A stretch of 64,000 nucleotides of DNA, from positions 2,418,001 to 2,482,000 of the forward strand of contig CM066289.1 of NCBI GenBank assembly GCA_033816765.1, read 5' to 3'. The notes beneath the pieces were generated by a model. That model worked only from the letters and a program-made list of their open reading frames with translations. It did not search any database and was not told the origin of the DNA. The translations under genes were made by a program, and so were the position numbers. Below are positions 21,402-32,099 of the stretch, piece by piece (the first letter of the stretch is position 1; each line of letters begins with the position of its first letter). This DNA is from Nothopassalora personata. Taxonomy: Eukaryota > Ascomycota > Dothideomycetes > Mycosphaerellales > Mycosphaerellaceae.

Positions 21402-22765
21402 ATGGCTTCGATCACGTCCGTCAAGACGAATGGTTCAGACTCTACGCCTAGCTCGGCATCGCTCCCTATCGTAGGCGTTCTCAGCCATGTTTAATGTATG
21501 GTTCGCGCAGCTGACAGATGGTGTGAAGGATGAGCACTACTCGACATATGAGTATGAGCTCGAGCGTGAATGGCAGGATAGTGAGAGCTACTCGTCGTTG
21601 GTCCTCTCTGTTGAACTTGATCGACGCAATGTGGAAGTATGCTGAGCATCGCCTTAGTGGCCGGACGTTGGCCACGACGACTACGATGTATCGATATGAG
21701 AATGGGAGGACGTACCATGCTTATCGTGCGTCTTTCAGTGTGACGAAAGAGCTTGTCCCGCTGACTCTGTCCAGGAGATGGCGAGTACTGGCAGCCGAAC
21801 GATGAGAAGCAGAACAACCACGAAGCTATCGTTCATCACTTATGCATCATGACCCTTGAGGACAAGCTGTACTTGGCACCAATCCAAGATCCAAAGAATA
21901 TCCTCGACCTAGGTCTGCGGAGAGGTCGTGGCGGAAGCCGGAGTGAGCTGACAGTGACTAGGCACTGGCACGGGTATCTGGGCCACTGACGTAGCAGACA
22001 AATTTCCTGATGCCGTAGTAATTGGAACAGACCTATCGCCGACACAGCCAGGAATGCAGCCAGATAATTGCCGATTCGAGATTGACGACTGCTGTAGCGA
22101 GTGGGTGTATCCGGAAAATCACTTCGACTTCATCCATATTCGAGGCCTATTCGGTTCCATATTAGACTGGTCGTCGCTCTACAAACAATGCTACGATCAT
22201 GCCCAGCCGGGGGGATGGATCGAACAGGTTGAATGGTCGATACACAACAGGTCTGCTGATGGCACGCTAACTCCAGATGCCACTCTTGCCATATGGAGCC
22301 AGAATGCCTTGGAAGTTTCACGGCAAACGGGCAAGACCTTCGAGATTGCCGAGAATATGGCTGGGCTGATACAGGAGGCCGGTTTCACAGATCTGGTCGA
22401 GAAGAGGTTCAAATGGCCGATCGGACCTTGGAGCTCGAATGCGAAGTTGAAAGAGATTGGTCGATGGAATCTCCTGAATTGGGAGGAGGGGATGGAAGGA
22501 TGGTGCATGGCTCTCTACACTAGGGTCTTAGGGGTAAGTGTCGAGGATGGGTGTGACGGGCTGATGACTGACGTGTTGGCTCAGTGGTCGCCTTCCGAGG
22601 TCGCGGACTGGCTGAAAGAAACCCGAGCAGCGATGAGAGATTGCAAGAAACATATCTATCACGAAGTGTAAGCATTGTCTCTCAAAGGCACAATCTTCCA
22701 TACTGAACCCGTTCGAGGCGTCTCGTCTACGCTCGTAAGCCTCTAGACTCATAATAGTGGTATAA
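21402..22765 (+). CDS. LaeA-like SAM-dependent methyltransferase
   Basis: Class I methyltransferase of the large fungal LaeA-like group; the substrate is unknown. No single long frame exists, but exons join cleanly: 21402-21470, 21511-21596, 21658-21725, 21775-21912, 21962-22533, 22585-22667, 22747-22765 (about 344 residues). Introns 3 and 4 are 49 nt each and well supported, because they restore YRDGEYWQPNDEKQ and the SAM-binding motif ILDLGTGTGIWATDVA. Then follow VVIGTDLSPTQPG, CRFEIDDC, HFDFIHIRGL and PGGWIEQVEW, all family hallmarks. The first intron (40 nt) is short; a start at ATG 21530 is an alternative. Intron 5 (22534-22584, GTAAGT...CTCAG) is 51 nt without a stop, so retention would add 17 residues. 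If intron 6 is not used, the frame stops at 22671. The family assignment is firm; the ends are less sure. Confidence 0.82.
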
Positions 22766-23506
22766 GCATAACCTGGCGTTGAAGGAGGGCAAAGCATTAC
22801 TAGCATTTTCGGCCTATACCTTCTCATCGCGGCGGCGAAGTGGACTGGGGCATCAATAGCGTAAGATAATTCAGCACTGATTCTCATCAACAACGAAGCG
22901 AACGATCTGTGCATGACATGAACAACGACCAAGAAGAAAGAGAAAGAGAAAGAGAAAGAGAAGAGAGGACCCCTTCATGCGAAAAGAGAGTCCCAGAAAC
23001 CCCGACCGCCGCTTATGCTGTGCCGCATCCTGCCCGTTCTGAACCTCCCACCGACCGTCCCGATCGTCCGCTCTCGAGGTTACAAACGAAACGTCTTATG
23101 AATAGTACTTATGCGACATGCGGTCCCATCACAGTTCATCCCGACATCGTGGTTCTTCCGATAGGCCGGTACTCCCACGCGAGAAAGAGGATTTCGGCTA
23201 GTTACCATTCACCTGGAACGAGGGCACGGGCCGATGGATTTTAGGTTCATGGCGAGTAAGGGTGACCTTGGCGCGGGTGGGCACACGTGGCACAGCCACA
23301 GTACGAGGTGTGGTAGCAGATACCACAGTCACCGGTAGCACGACTGAATGCGTTGGTATGTCACGGAGTAGCGGGCTGAAAGTAATACTTGGGGCGCGAC
23401 TGTGTCAATGTTGTGCGTCAATACGGAACGGTTCTCACCTAGGGTATCCTATGCCAACGCCAAAGCGCCTAACCATTCCAAACTCCATCTCAGTAGTAAT
23501 ACAATC
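22766..23506. other. Intergenic, tail to tail between methyltransferase and PHO8
   Basis: The 3' UTRs of the two convergent genes. No gene was recognised. A (GAAA)-type purine tract lies at 22931-22967. Confidence 0.5.
22931..22967. repeat. Purine (GAAAGA)n microsatellite
   Basis: Tandem AGAAAG units forming an uninterrupted purine strand of about 37 bases between two convergent genes. Confidence 0.8.
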
Positions 23507-25525
23507 TTACTTTGAACACCCACAGGAGGAAAAACCTCGCCTAGTCTTGTGATCTCCACCATAATGATCATCCCTATGGTCCTGTCCATCCAGCCTCTCG
23601 TGTTCCTCTGGGATCCGTCCCAGGAACCCCATCTCATTGACCTTCGCATGCTCCCTCAGCTCGTTCGTGACTTTCTCCACTTCATCCTCTAGTCCCAAGT
23701 AAGAGCGGAGGAACTCGCCAACTTCAGTATTCTCATGATTGCCCTGCAGTGCTGCAGCAGCTTCTGGGTCGGAGGAGTAGATGTTAACATCAGCGCCACT
23801 GTGCCCATGGGTCGACCAGCCAGTTTGTGCACGTCGTGAGACCATGTCGGCGAAAGTGTAGGCAGCGGTGTCAGGTTTGGTGACCAAAGCTTCGATCTCA
23901 TCGATGGAAGGATCATGGATGCCGAGGTTGTTCTTGAGCAGGACCTTAAGATACTTGTTCAGGTTCTCGCTGTCGGGGTCTGTGTTTGGTCCATCTGCTG
24001 CGCTGCGCTTGTCGAGATGTACGTGGTATTGGTGCGCGATGTGGCCGGCGGATTGCGAGACATTAGCCAGGACACCTGGATACCAGAGGTAATCTGGATA
24101 CGCTGCGTGGAGTTGACGAGCTGTAGCCAGGCCACCAGTTTCGTGGTCAGAGGTGCTGACCATTAGAGTTGGAGTATCGGTCTCTTCGATGAAGTCGAGG
24201 ACAGCGGTCATGGCGTGGTCGTATGCCAGGACTTCGTGGACTTGCGCTGCTGGGTCATTGGCGTGGCCAGCATGATCAATGCGGGAGCCTTCGATCATAA
24301 CGAAGAATCCTTGATCGCTGTCCTTGGTAGCTGCCTCCAAAATCTTGAGGGCTGTCTTGGTGGTCTCCTCGAGGCTGGGATAGATCTTATTCTCATGCTG
24401 ACGATCGATCTCGTAAGGAATGTCCGTGTCTGCAAAGAGTGCCAACAGTGGTAGGTCAGCGCTTGTGCCGAGATCATCGAAGTCGCTTCGATTGTCGATA
24501 TAGTTCCAGCCGTGCTTCTTCCCGGCGACCTTGACCACATCGGTATCATCATTTCTGCAGCTTCCTTCAGTCGTGTTCGGCAAGAAGTGACACCTTCCAC
24601 CTCCAAACATAAGATCCACCATCCTGCCCAGAGGATGTGTCTCGCCGATCATCTGCAACGCAATCTCATCTTCCATCTCGCGTCTTCTAACGTGACTGGC
24701 AAAGACGGCAGGCGTCGCATCTGTGATTCTAGTGGTGACAACCAGACCTTCCAAACACAAACGTGTTAGCTATACTCGACAAGCACGCGGTAGTGTCTCA
24801 GTAAGTGGTATAGGCGTGGAGCGAGGCGCGTCGTGCAATGCGTGTCTCGAACAAATCACCGCCGTCTAAGGCACCGCTCCTTGTCTTGTACCATTGAGTC
24901 ACGTACCTGTCGTGTATCCCATCCTCTTCGCAGCTTCCATAACACTTCCACAAGGCTCAAAGTTCGGCAGCACACTGATGGCACCGTTGTAGCTCTTATT
25001 CCCGCAGCTGAAAGCCGTAGCACCTGCTGCACTGTCCGTGACCAAGCTCGAACTTGACCGGGTCCTGCTCTGTCCGATCAGGTGGTCGTCGAGAATCAAA
25101 GTCTCATCATACGGCAGTTGTTCCGTATATTGCCTCCAGCTCCTCGTCAACGTCAAGGACGTAGGTCCCATACCATCCGAAACCATGAAGATGAGATTCT
25201 TCTTCCCTGATCCCGTTGCATTGCCTTTACTCGGTGTGCTCCCATCTTCTCCACCGCTTCCAGGGCTACCGCTATCTCCACCTCCAGTCTGTAGATTATG
25301 CTGATAGACTACAGCCAATATGACGACCGCGGCCGTTGCAATCAAGGCCCAGACGAACAGTCCTATCTCCCGCCATTTCCGGTCCTTAGAGGATGGTGGC
25401 TCCTGCTTGCCTGTCCTTTGCCCCGTGAGAAGTGCGTCCTCCTCCTCAATGGCGTCTTCGCCCGAGTTTTGAGAGTCGGGACGTTGCGCGAGGAGTGGTT
25501 CCTCGCCTCGGGAGGTGCTGGTCAT
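23507..25525 (-). CDS. PHO8: Vacuolar alkaline phosphatase
   Basis: Repressible, zinc/magnesium-dependent alkaline phosphatase of the vacuole lumen (yeast Pho8). There are two exons, 25525-24907 and 24747-23507, joined by a 159-nt intron (GTACGT donor) that restores GYTTGLVVTTRITDATPA. The protein is about 619 residues. It is a type II membrane protein: an acidic cytosolic tail (with ALLTGQR), one membrane span at about 55-75, then the lumenal catalytic domain. Metal and active-site motifs are visible: MVSDGMG (114-120), TDSAAGATAF with the nucleophile Ser 165, GSRIDHAGHAND, STSDHETGG and STHGHSGADVNIYSS. The C-terminal extension is charged (Asp/His/Glu rich) and ends with CGC. All catalytic motifs are present, so it should be active. 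Yeast Pho8 is phosphate-regulated through Pho4, but I did not identify a Pho4 site here. Confidence 0.95.
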
Positions 25526-26447
25526 CGTTGTGTATGTGTGTCGATAAAGAGCTCAGCAAGGAATGTGTTTCTCAGGGAGCGTGCGTGATGTCTGTCGATG
25601 AGTGCTGCATCCAGGGTATGAAATGTGAAGGAATGAGTATGGTTGAGGCAGTGATGTTAGTGTTTCTAGCCGTGAACGCGAGCTGCGTTAAGATTAAGGG
25701 TCATGCTGACTACGATCACATGCTTCGATGCGTCACTCATACAACGGCGGGGACTTGCCACATCGACTCGGTGTTATGCTTTCATGGTACATTTCGGACA
25801 TCAATGCTGGTTGTCGTCTTGATGTCAGTGCTGAGCGCACACTGTAAACAAAAGCAGTCACGCATTTCTTGCATCCAAAAGCATAGTGTAGACCGCAAGA
25901 CGCTTTTCGAATATCTGTCGTGAAGGGAGGTGGAGGCCACGACGTCGAAAACCGCTGAGCAGCTTGGCAGTCGCTTGTTGCAAGGAGAGCAGCCCGTACA
26001 CGCAGACTGCTTTTCGGGCGACTGTTGTAGAGGTATATGGGCTTCCATAGTCGTGATTCAGAACACAGTACTGAATATGTGCGCCACGAAGACCACTGAG
26101 CAGCCTGACGATGGCTCTTACAGCCTGACGATGGCTCTTCGCGTTGAGAGCAACGTTCGAGAGTCGCAGACAAATGTCTTTCGAACGTGTACGAGGTCAG
26201 ATGAAGCCGTGGTTCAGGACACACAACTGAAGATGTGAGCCTCAGAGCGAGTAGAGATGTGGATTGGTTCGGGAAGGCTGTATTGCAATGAAGCATCTTT
26301 CAGAAGGCATCGCTCATGCTGCTAGTAGAATCACTCAACGCCAAAATTACCTCCTGTAGCCTCTCTACCTCTCGTTTTGAATTCATCACTTGTTCATATC
26401 CCGTCGTGATTGTAGTACTTCCGGCTCCATCGTGCTCTCATCATAGC
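25526..26447. other. Intergenic, PHO8 promoter side
   Basis: No gene was recognised. A 21-bp perfect direct repeat (CAGCCTGACGATGGCTCTT core) occurs twice in tandem at 26101-26140. A weaker, diverged repeat pairs 26052-26090 with 26205-26243 (GTGATTCAGAACACA versus GTGGTTCAGGACACA). Function unknown. Confidence 0.5.
26101..26140. repeat. Short tandem duplication (21 bp x 2)
   Basis: Two adjacent copies of CAGCCTGACGATGGCTCTT plus two bases. Seen directly; probably a replication slippage product. Confidence 0.75.
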
Positions 26448-27881
26448 TCATCGCACGTTGCTTCGGCTTCGCCCATAATCTCGACCCTCAAACTTCTGCT
26501 CCCACCGCTCCTCGTCAACATCAACATTTCGCTCCTTCTTGTTCTTGTACTCGCGCCACTGGTTTTCAGCGGCGTTCGCTCCCAGACCACCTACTATGGC
26601 GCCTAGGATGATGTCGCGCTGACGATGCTTCTGTCCAAACTCTCGGCCAGCTAGTCCGCCAATAACGGCACCAGCGAGACCAACACCCAAACCGCGTCCA
26701 CTTGTGTCGAATGCGCCCTGAATCTTGTCCTGAATGCCGCCGCCGCGCTCACGATCGCCCGAGCGAGAACGGCTACGGGAGGGAGAGCGGGAGTACGAGC
26801 GGTCTCTGCCACGGGACTCTCGAGTACGTCTGCTGACGTACGAATCGCCCTGCCTATCGAGCGCGCCGTCTGACCGTCGACCGTATTGCGCCACCGTGCC
26901 GGCACCATATGGTCCTTCCGTGCCAGAACGGTAGCTCTCTTCACGTGTCGGCAGGGGTCGGTTCATAGGCTACACAAGTATTAGCGGTTTTCACATGATG
27001 TCCACACCGGCATGTTGACGAACAATGAGTGGTCCTGAACTTACAGGTCCACGGTATCTCTCCGTCTCCTCCACTATGCGGTCATAGTCGCGATCATCGT
27101 CGTATCCACGGCCACTCCCTGCCTTGTATCTGCGGCCGCTGCGCTCGTCGTAGTCGCTGTCATCGTCGTCATAGTATCTGTGTCGGGGTGGCTGGGAGCG
27201 TGGACGTGGTGCATCTCGCGCGTACCCGTCCCCACCGCGGTAGTCGTCGCTGTAGCCTGATGCCATGGCGCTGTCTCGTCTGTCGTCCTTGACCTTGAGG
27301 ATGGAGGTGGCGGCAACGGAAGCTCGTCTTGACTCTTTGAGGTAGTTAAGGTCGGTGCTGTCGAGGACAGATTCAGCGCGGCGCTTGGGATCGTCGACTT
27401 CTTCTTCGTAGTCTCGGAGGACTCTGTCGCTCTCTTCGCTTTCCTGCTGGAGGGTGCCTGGACGATATGTGTCTCGCTCCGGTGAGGGGAGGCTGTTGCA
27501 CTGCCTTCTTCGCGAACCGGGTAAGGACGCTGCTGTGTAACGAGTCGCAGCGACAGCAGCACCGGTAGCGGCAGCGGCAGCGGCAGCCGGAGCTACGAAA
27601 TTCGAGCGAGGTGCAGCGCGGGAGGCCGTGGCAGTGACAGTGGCAGTGGCAGGGGGCGAGCGCGAGCGCGAGCGTCGACCGTCGCGCTTTCTCGAAGACG
27701 ATGAATGCGAACTGCCTTCCTTGCGGGTGTGATGGTCGGTGAAAGGTCCGCGATACGGAATGTATGTGTCCTCAACCTTCTTACCGTTGACGTGTTTGCG
27801 ATATTTGTCCCACCCTTTGTCAAAATGCCGGTCAGTAAGGTAGTTGACGGCTTCGAGAGAGTTTTCGACGACGCCCTCCAT
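26448..27881 (-). CDS. RS-rich protein with C-terminal glycine-zipper domain
   Basis: There are two exons, 27881-27045 and 26969-26448 (intron 75 nt: GTAAGT donor, GCTAATA branch, GTGTAG acceptor), giving about 452 residues. The N-terminus (residues 1-45) is a compact conserved-looking segment (SLEAVNYLTDRHFDKGWDKY). Then come a Ser/Arg-rich stretch, an alanine run (APAAAAAAATGAAVAA), a long Asp/Arg/Tyr-rich region (YYDDDDSDYDERSGRRYKAG), and a second RS run (SRSPSRSRSRSGDRERG). The C-terminal part holds a glycine zipper, GRGLGVGLAGAVIGGLAGRE then IILGAIVGGLGANAAENQWR, two helices that can insert into or pack on membranes. Such proteins are widespread in Pezizomycotina and are usually annotated only as glycine-zipper proteins. 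The function is unknown, and the RS regions should not be read as proof of a splicing role. Confidence 0.8.
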
Positions 27882-28782
27882 TAGGGCGGCAGGACGGCGA
27901 GACTCGGCACACGTCGTTCAGCTGGGGGCCTAGTGGGTGGCGGACAGCTTCTCTGCGCTGCAGGAACTTGCTTTTCGATACGATAGCGATACCTCTCCAA
28001 ATTGCGGAGCCGGCCGGATGTTCCGAAAATGACGTGCGGCGCCTATTTGATGCGGGGCAAATCGTCCGTTAACTGCCAGTCCTTCACTCCTGCGTCACAA
28101 CAGCGGAGCGGGCTGGTGTGGTGGTGATAGAGTAGATGAGCAGTATGCACTCTCTGCCTGCGCGACGGCTGTGCTGGTGCTGAGGACACTACCTCACGTG
28201 GATTGTTGGCGTTCGAGATGGCAAGACACTCGGCCTGCGGTGGTGTGCTGTGTGTCCGCGTGGTGGTTAAAGTGAGTCGAGAAAGTGATGACTGACTCTG
28301 CCGGGTTACGTGTGCTACTAATTCTACTACTGAAGCGTGCAGGACAAGCGACGGCGAGGCGAGAGGGCTGCTCGCGACACTTTTGATCAAAGGCGGACGA
28401 CTTCAACGCCCAAACTCGGCTTTGCACCCATTCGCTGCCAGAATTCTCTCAATGCTCTCGTTGTCGCTTTGCTGGCACTCGTATTGGCGGGCCATGACAT
28501 CATCAAGCAGCGAGGAAGCACTGATTGGGCCTCAAGGGATGCTGGCGTGCAGACAAGCTCTGCGCGCCGCAAGGTGATGCCGCCGGGCTGTCGTTCGTCG
28601 GTGTGATGTTCTGAATGCATCGAGAGCGTCAGGATGAGGGCCTGCCGCAAGCGGTGAATTGCACTGCTCAAGATGGCAGTGCGGCAACACGGGTGTTGCA
28701 TTGCCTTGCGCTCCCTCGACGGCACCTCTTCATTCATGTCGTAGTGTCAGCAGTTGCTGTACGCGGAAAGGGACTCAACATC
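27882..28782. other. Intergenic, no gene seen
   Basis: About 900 bases upstream of the glycine-zipper gene and beyond the WD40 pseudogene's 3' end. No conserved frame was found. Confidence 0.5.
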
Positions 28783-30058
28783 ATGGTAGGTCCTCTGGGC
28801 ATTGGTCCCGCAGCTCGAAGTAGACTCCATGCCACTGACAACAATAGTCAACCACCTTCGTGTAGCTTGCGGCCTCCACTTCCACCACGACGTCACGATC
28901 CCGTCCCCAGCCATGACCGCAAGCTCTCGCCTTTCCTGTCCAGCCACTTGGCCGCGGCCTGAAGCCCTTTAATATACGATTCTCTGGGTTGGTAAGCTTG
29001 ACAAGGACGGTACTGCTCTTCCTCCTCACCTCATCGTCGGTGAAAGACTCTGAGAGTAAAATCTAACTTCCACTGCAGAGAGCTAAGGCGTCGCCAGAGG
29101 GGGACCATTCGAGGTAACGGACCCAGGCAAAGAGTTTGGGACGCTCGAGTTTGCCGATCTGTTCTCCCGTTGCGACACTTTAGATGCCCAGGTTATTGGT
29201 GATTGAGGGGAGGACATGCTTCCCATCTGGTGAGACATCACCACTCCAGTTCTAACCCGTCGTGGGTCCGATGACGGCGCTCGCTTTCTAGTGCTCGAGG
29301 TTCCAGATCTGGTAGGTCTTGTCCTAGGCTGCTGTGGCGAAGACGTTTGGATCCGTTGGGCTGAAGGAGGCCCACATCATGGCGTTTTCGTGGCCCAGGA
29401 GGCGGCCGATTTCGGTCTTGGGATAGGTGAAGGAGCGGATCATGACTTGAGGGAATTTCCCTGGTAGGCGCACTTCTTCTGCGCTGTCGTTGTGCTCGAG
29501 GTGGACGAACGACTTGCCGTCTGAGGAGAGGACTTTGGAGCAGAAGTCCGGAAAGCTGCCAGCGAGAATTGTCACGTTGGAGACTCTGTTCTTCGTGTCT
29601 GCTTTCTTGAGGCTATCCACTAGGGATGAACGGACTTCTGCCACTGAGGAGGTGGACAGCTCATGGTGAGTGTGAAGGTCCATCTCGATAGCACCGGGCA
29701 ATTCATCGGCAAGATTATCGATAGCCAATGGCATCGTCCTGGAGATAGGTCTGCCACCTCCGTCGATGTGCCATATGATGATCGAGTTGTGCTTTGCAGT
29801 GTCGTAATTCTTTGCTTCAGAGACAAGCATGTAGTTCTCGTCAATATAGCGATCTTGGGGCGTGAAGAGCAGCTTCCTAATGTTCTTCACGTGGCCAACG
29901 AGCTCTGCCTTTAGATGCTGATCCCAAGAGGTAGATGTGGATCACTTCGTTGGTGGCGACAGCCAGGCAGCGCTTTCTGGCCGCCGCTCTGCACCTGGGT
30001 CGGTATCGACCAGCACCAGCGACTGACGCTCTTCTCCCCTAGAGCTGTGGTCCGCCAT
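28783..30058 (-). pseudogene. WD40-repeat protein pseudogene
   Basis: A candidate start at ATG 30058 is followed by KRCLAVATNEVIHIYLLGSA in one frame, then a shift into ELVGHVKNIRKLLFTPQD. The longest surviving frame (29890-29324) includes WHIDGGGRP and GHENAMMWASFSPTDPNVFA, a typical WD40 blade. It then reads through four in-frame stops in about 60 codons: before DKTYQIWNLEH, before KASAVIGPTTG, before NWSGDVSPDGKHVLPS and before SVATGEQIGKLERP. A final block, VRYLEWSPSGDALALCS, is a further blade, and 29029-28783 may hold the C-terminus (VLVKLTNPENRILKGFRP). Most of the stops are TAG/TAA at positions where CAG, CAA or TGG would fit. The order of blades is intact, so this is a decayed full gene. 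The specific WD40 subfamily cannot be named. Confidence 0.75.
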
Positions 30059-30794
30059 TCAGGTTGGGTGCTCATTCCGTTGCATGACCATTGAGTTCGG
30101 ACTCGATATCCGCCTCGAAGATGACCTCCTGTAGGAACTTATCGCGCGACATGAAACTCATCTTGTCTGTGACCTTCTTCGCTGATTTTTGAGACTATAT
30201 TCAAGTATTTGTAGAAGGGAGGCGTCGATAAATGGCCCGACTGCTTCCCAGCAGAGAGTTGTGTCATACGAGGAAGCGCGAGCTTGGACGCACCTGTGAC
30301 TTCGCAGGATTCAGATCTGAATCGGCGGACCACCAATGTTATAGGAGCTCTCGTACAAACGTAAAGCCTATTCCTTGAGTATTGGCGGCAAGTACGAGAG
30401 AAGGGGTGCTTCAAGCCGGAATGTCGGAACTAGTGGTGGCACAGCTCTGAATTTTTCGAGAATGCCAACTGGTTTCGGAGAAGGGATCATATAGTATCGT
30501 ACCTTTCAACATTGAAAACGGTTCTCGCTGTTTACTGGAATCACGATCGTGAACATCAAACTGGCCGAGTCCAACAAAGACTTAGGTGAACGTGCCGTGA
30601 CACAGCGGCGTACGCAAACACAGATCGCCCGCCTTCTTCTTCTTCATCCTCCCATGCAGATATAGCACGCCTATAACGATGCTGCGCTTTCCCAAACTCC
30701 TCGCTAAGGTTGACAATGCCTCGCTCGTGTATCATGACAGCTGAACCAAAGATTGCGTAGGTCCCACTCATAGAGCCTTTCGCCTCGCACTGCA
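30059..30794. other. Intergenic, no gene seen
   Basis: About 740 bases. Short frames on the minus strand show no motif. The 3' UTR of the leftward membrane-protein gene presumably lies here. Confidence 0.45.
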
Positions 30795-31439
30795 TCATGC
30801 GCGGTGATGGGAATGTGACTGCTCCGGCTGTGATGGCGTCGATGCACCTGCGCCTGATGGTCTTGCCTCGCCGTCCGCTGGCAGTGAGTTCGCCTGATAA
30901 TAGTCAGGCGGTTTGTTCAGCCCAGCCTCATCCCTCGACAGCGTCTGCATCGGTAGCGTCGGACCTTGTGGATTTGCCTCTTCATCCCTCGTCTTGGGCA
31001 TATACGGAGGTGGTGCTTCGCCATGCTCGTTCAGGCCTTCTTCCGTGCTGTGATCGGTCGACCTCCACCTGCCCTGCCAGTATCGCCTTCGTGCTCGAGC
31101 GTCGAATGATCCCACATCTCTTTCTAGTGCAGATCCCCGGCTTTTGAGGAGGAAGACACCATACTTTTGCTTCCGTCTGTACATCAGATACGCTGCTACC
31201 CCGGCAATGCAGAGCACGAGAGCCAGGAAGACGAAGTAGTAGTGAACTAGCCCACCTGTATCGGTCTCATGGTTTCCATCATCATCCTGGTCGCTCGTTG
31301 AGTTGAAGCCATCTGCCGACGGGTCGCCTAACGATGATGTTGTCGACGTGTCTGCGCCTATCTGTGCTGACGTGAATGTGGTAGCCAGGGCGAGGACAGA
31401 GAGTGCCACGAAGCTGCTCCGTCTCGCAGGTAAAGTCAT
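30795..31439 (-). CDS. Single-pass type I membrane protein with PY motifs
   Basis: Single-exon frame of 214 residues from the first ATG (31439). A cleavable signal peptide is likely: after MTLPARR comes SSFVALSVLALATTFTSA. A short Ser/Thr/Asp-rich extracellular part (about 25-60) precedes one membrane span, LVHYYFVFLALVLCIAGVAA, immediately followed by basic YLMYRRKQK, which fixes the orientation with the C-terminus in the cytosol. The cytosolic tail carries two proline-tyrosine motifs, APPPYMPK and KPPDYYQA. PPxY motifs are ligands for WW domains of Nedd4/Rsp5-type ubiquitin ligases, so a role as an adaptor or as a cargo sorted by ubiquitin is possible; this is inference. Similar signal-TM-PPxY architectures are common among uncharacterised fungal proteins. 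No close family is recognised. Confidence 0.7.
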   Translation of the reverse strand: MTLPARRSSFVALSVLALATTFTSAQIGADTSTTSSLGDPSADGFNSTSDQDDDGNHETDTGGLVHYYFVFLALVLCIAGVAAYLMYRRKQKYGVFLLKSRGSALERDVGSFDARARRRYWQGRWRSTDHSTEEGLNEHGEAPPPYMPKTRDEEANPQGPTLPMQTLSRDEAGLNKPPDYYQANSLPADGEARPSGAGASTPSQPEQSHSHHRA

Positions 31440-32099
31440 GTCCGTAGTCGAACGTTGGAGGTATAGGTGGGAGAGATAGCTACAAGGAGGGAGCAAGATG
31501 CTGAAGCCGGAGCATTGTCAAGAGGTAGTTGGTGCTGCTTTGCCACATATCGTTGCGGACCTCACCCACACCTTCGCGAGAACTGCCAGGGGTGTACGGG
31601 TAGTGCGGGGATCTAACGCATGTCGGCACGTGCCGCCACCGGCTGCGCGTCATGCATGCATGGCGGCTGTCGTCGATCCGTCCTTCATATGCAAGACCTC
31701 TTATCAACCAGGTGGCTTCATTTTCTGCGAGTCTTACTTGCGCTACTCCGTCTTCTGACAAGGCATTGGAAAGGAGTAAGTGATAGCCTACCACATGCTG
31801 AAGCAGTCCATCGACATCTCCAGTATCGCGCTAGCGTCGATGACTCCAGAGCCCGGGCCATGCGAGCTTCAGCACATGGCAACCCTCTAATACAGCATAT
31901 AAAGGTCAGATGAAAAGTCGTGTCTTTCCTGTTCGGAATCCAAAGGTCAAGTTCCTACTTACTCAGACGATTCTTGAACTCTCGGCAACATGAATGCTGC
32001 TACTGCTGCTGCCGTTTGAAATGCCATTCTGTGCTAACTATGCTACCGCTGCACCAATTCGTTAGGCAGTAAGTAACATCTTTGTGACCGTATCTTCTC
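31440..32099. other. Intergenic, no gene seen
   Basis: Contains the promoter of the leftward membrane-protein gene and perhaps a lost 5' exon of the tandem-repeat gene that follows; GTAAGT at 32069 and ...TTTGTAG at 32108 look like splice signals, but the frames do not join cleanly. Confidence 0.4.
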
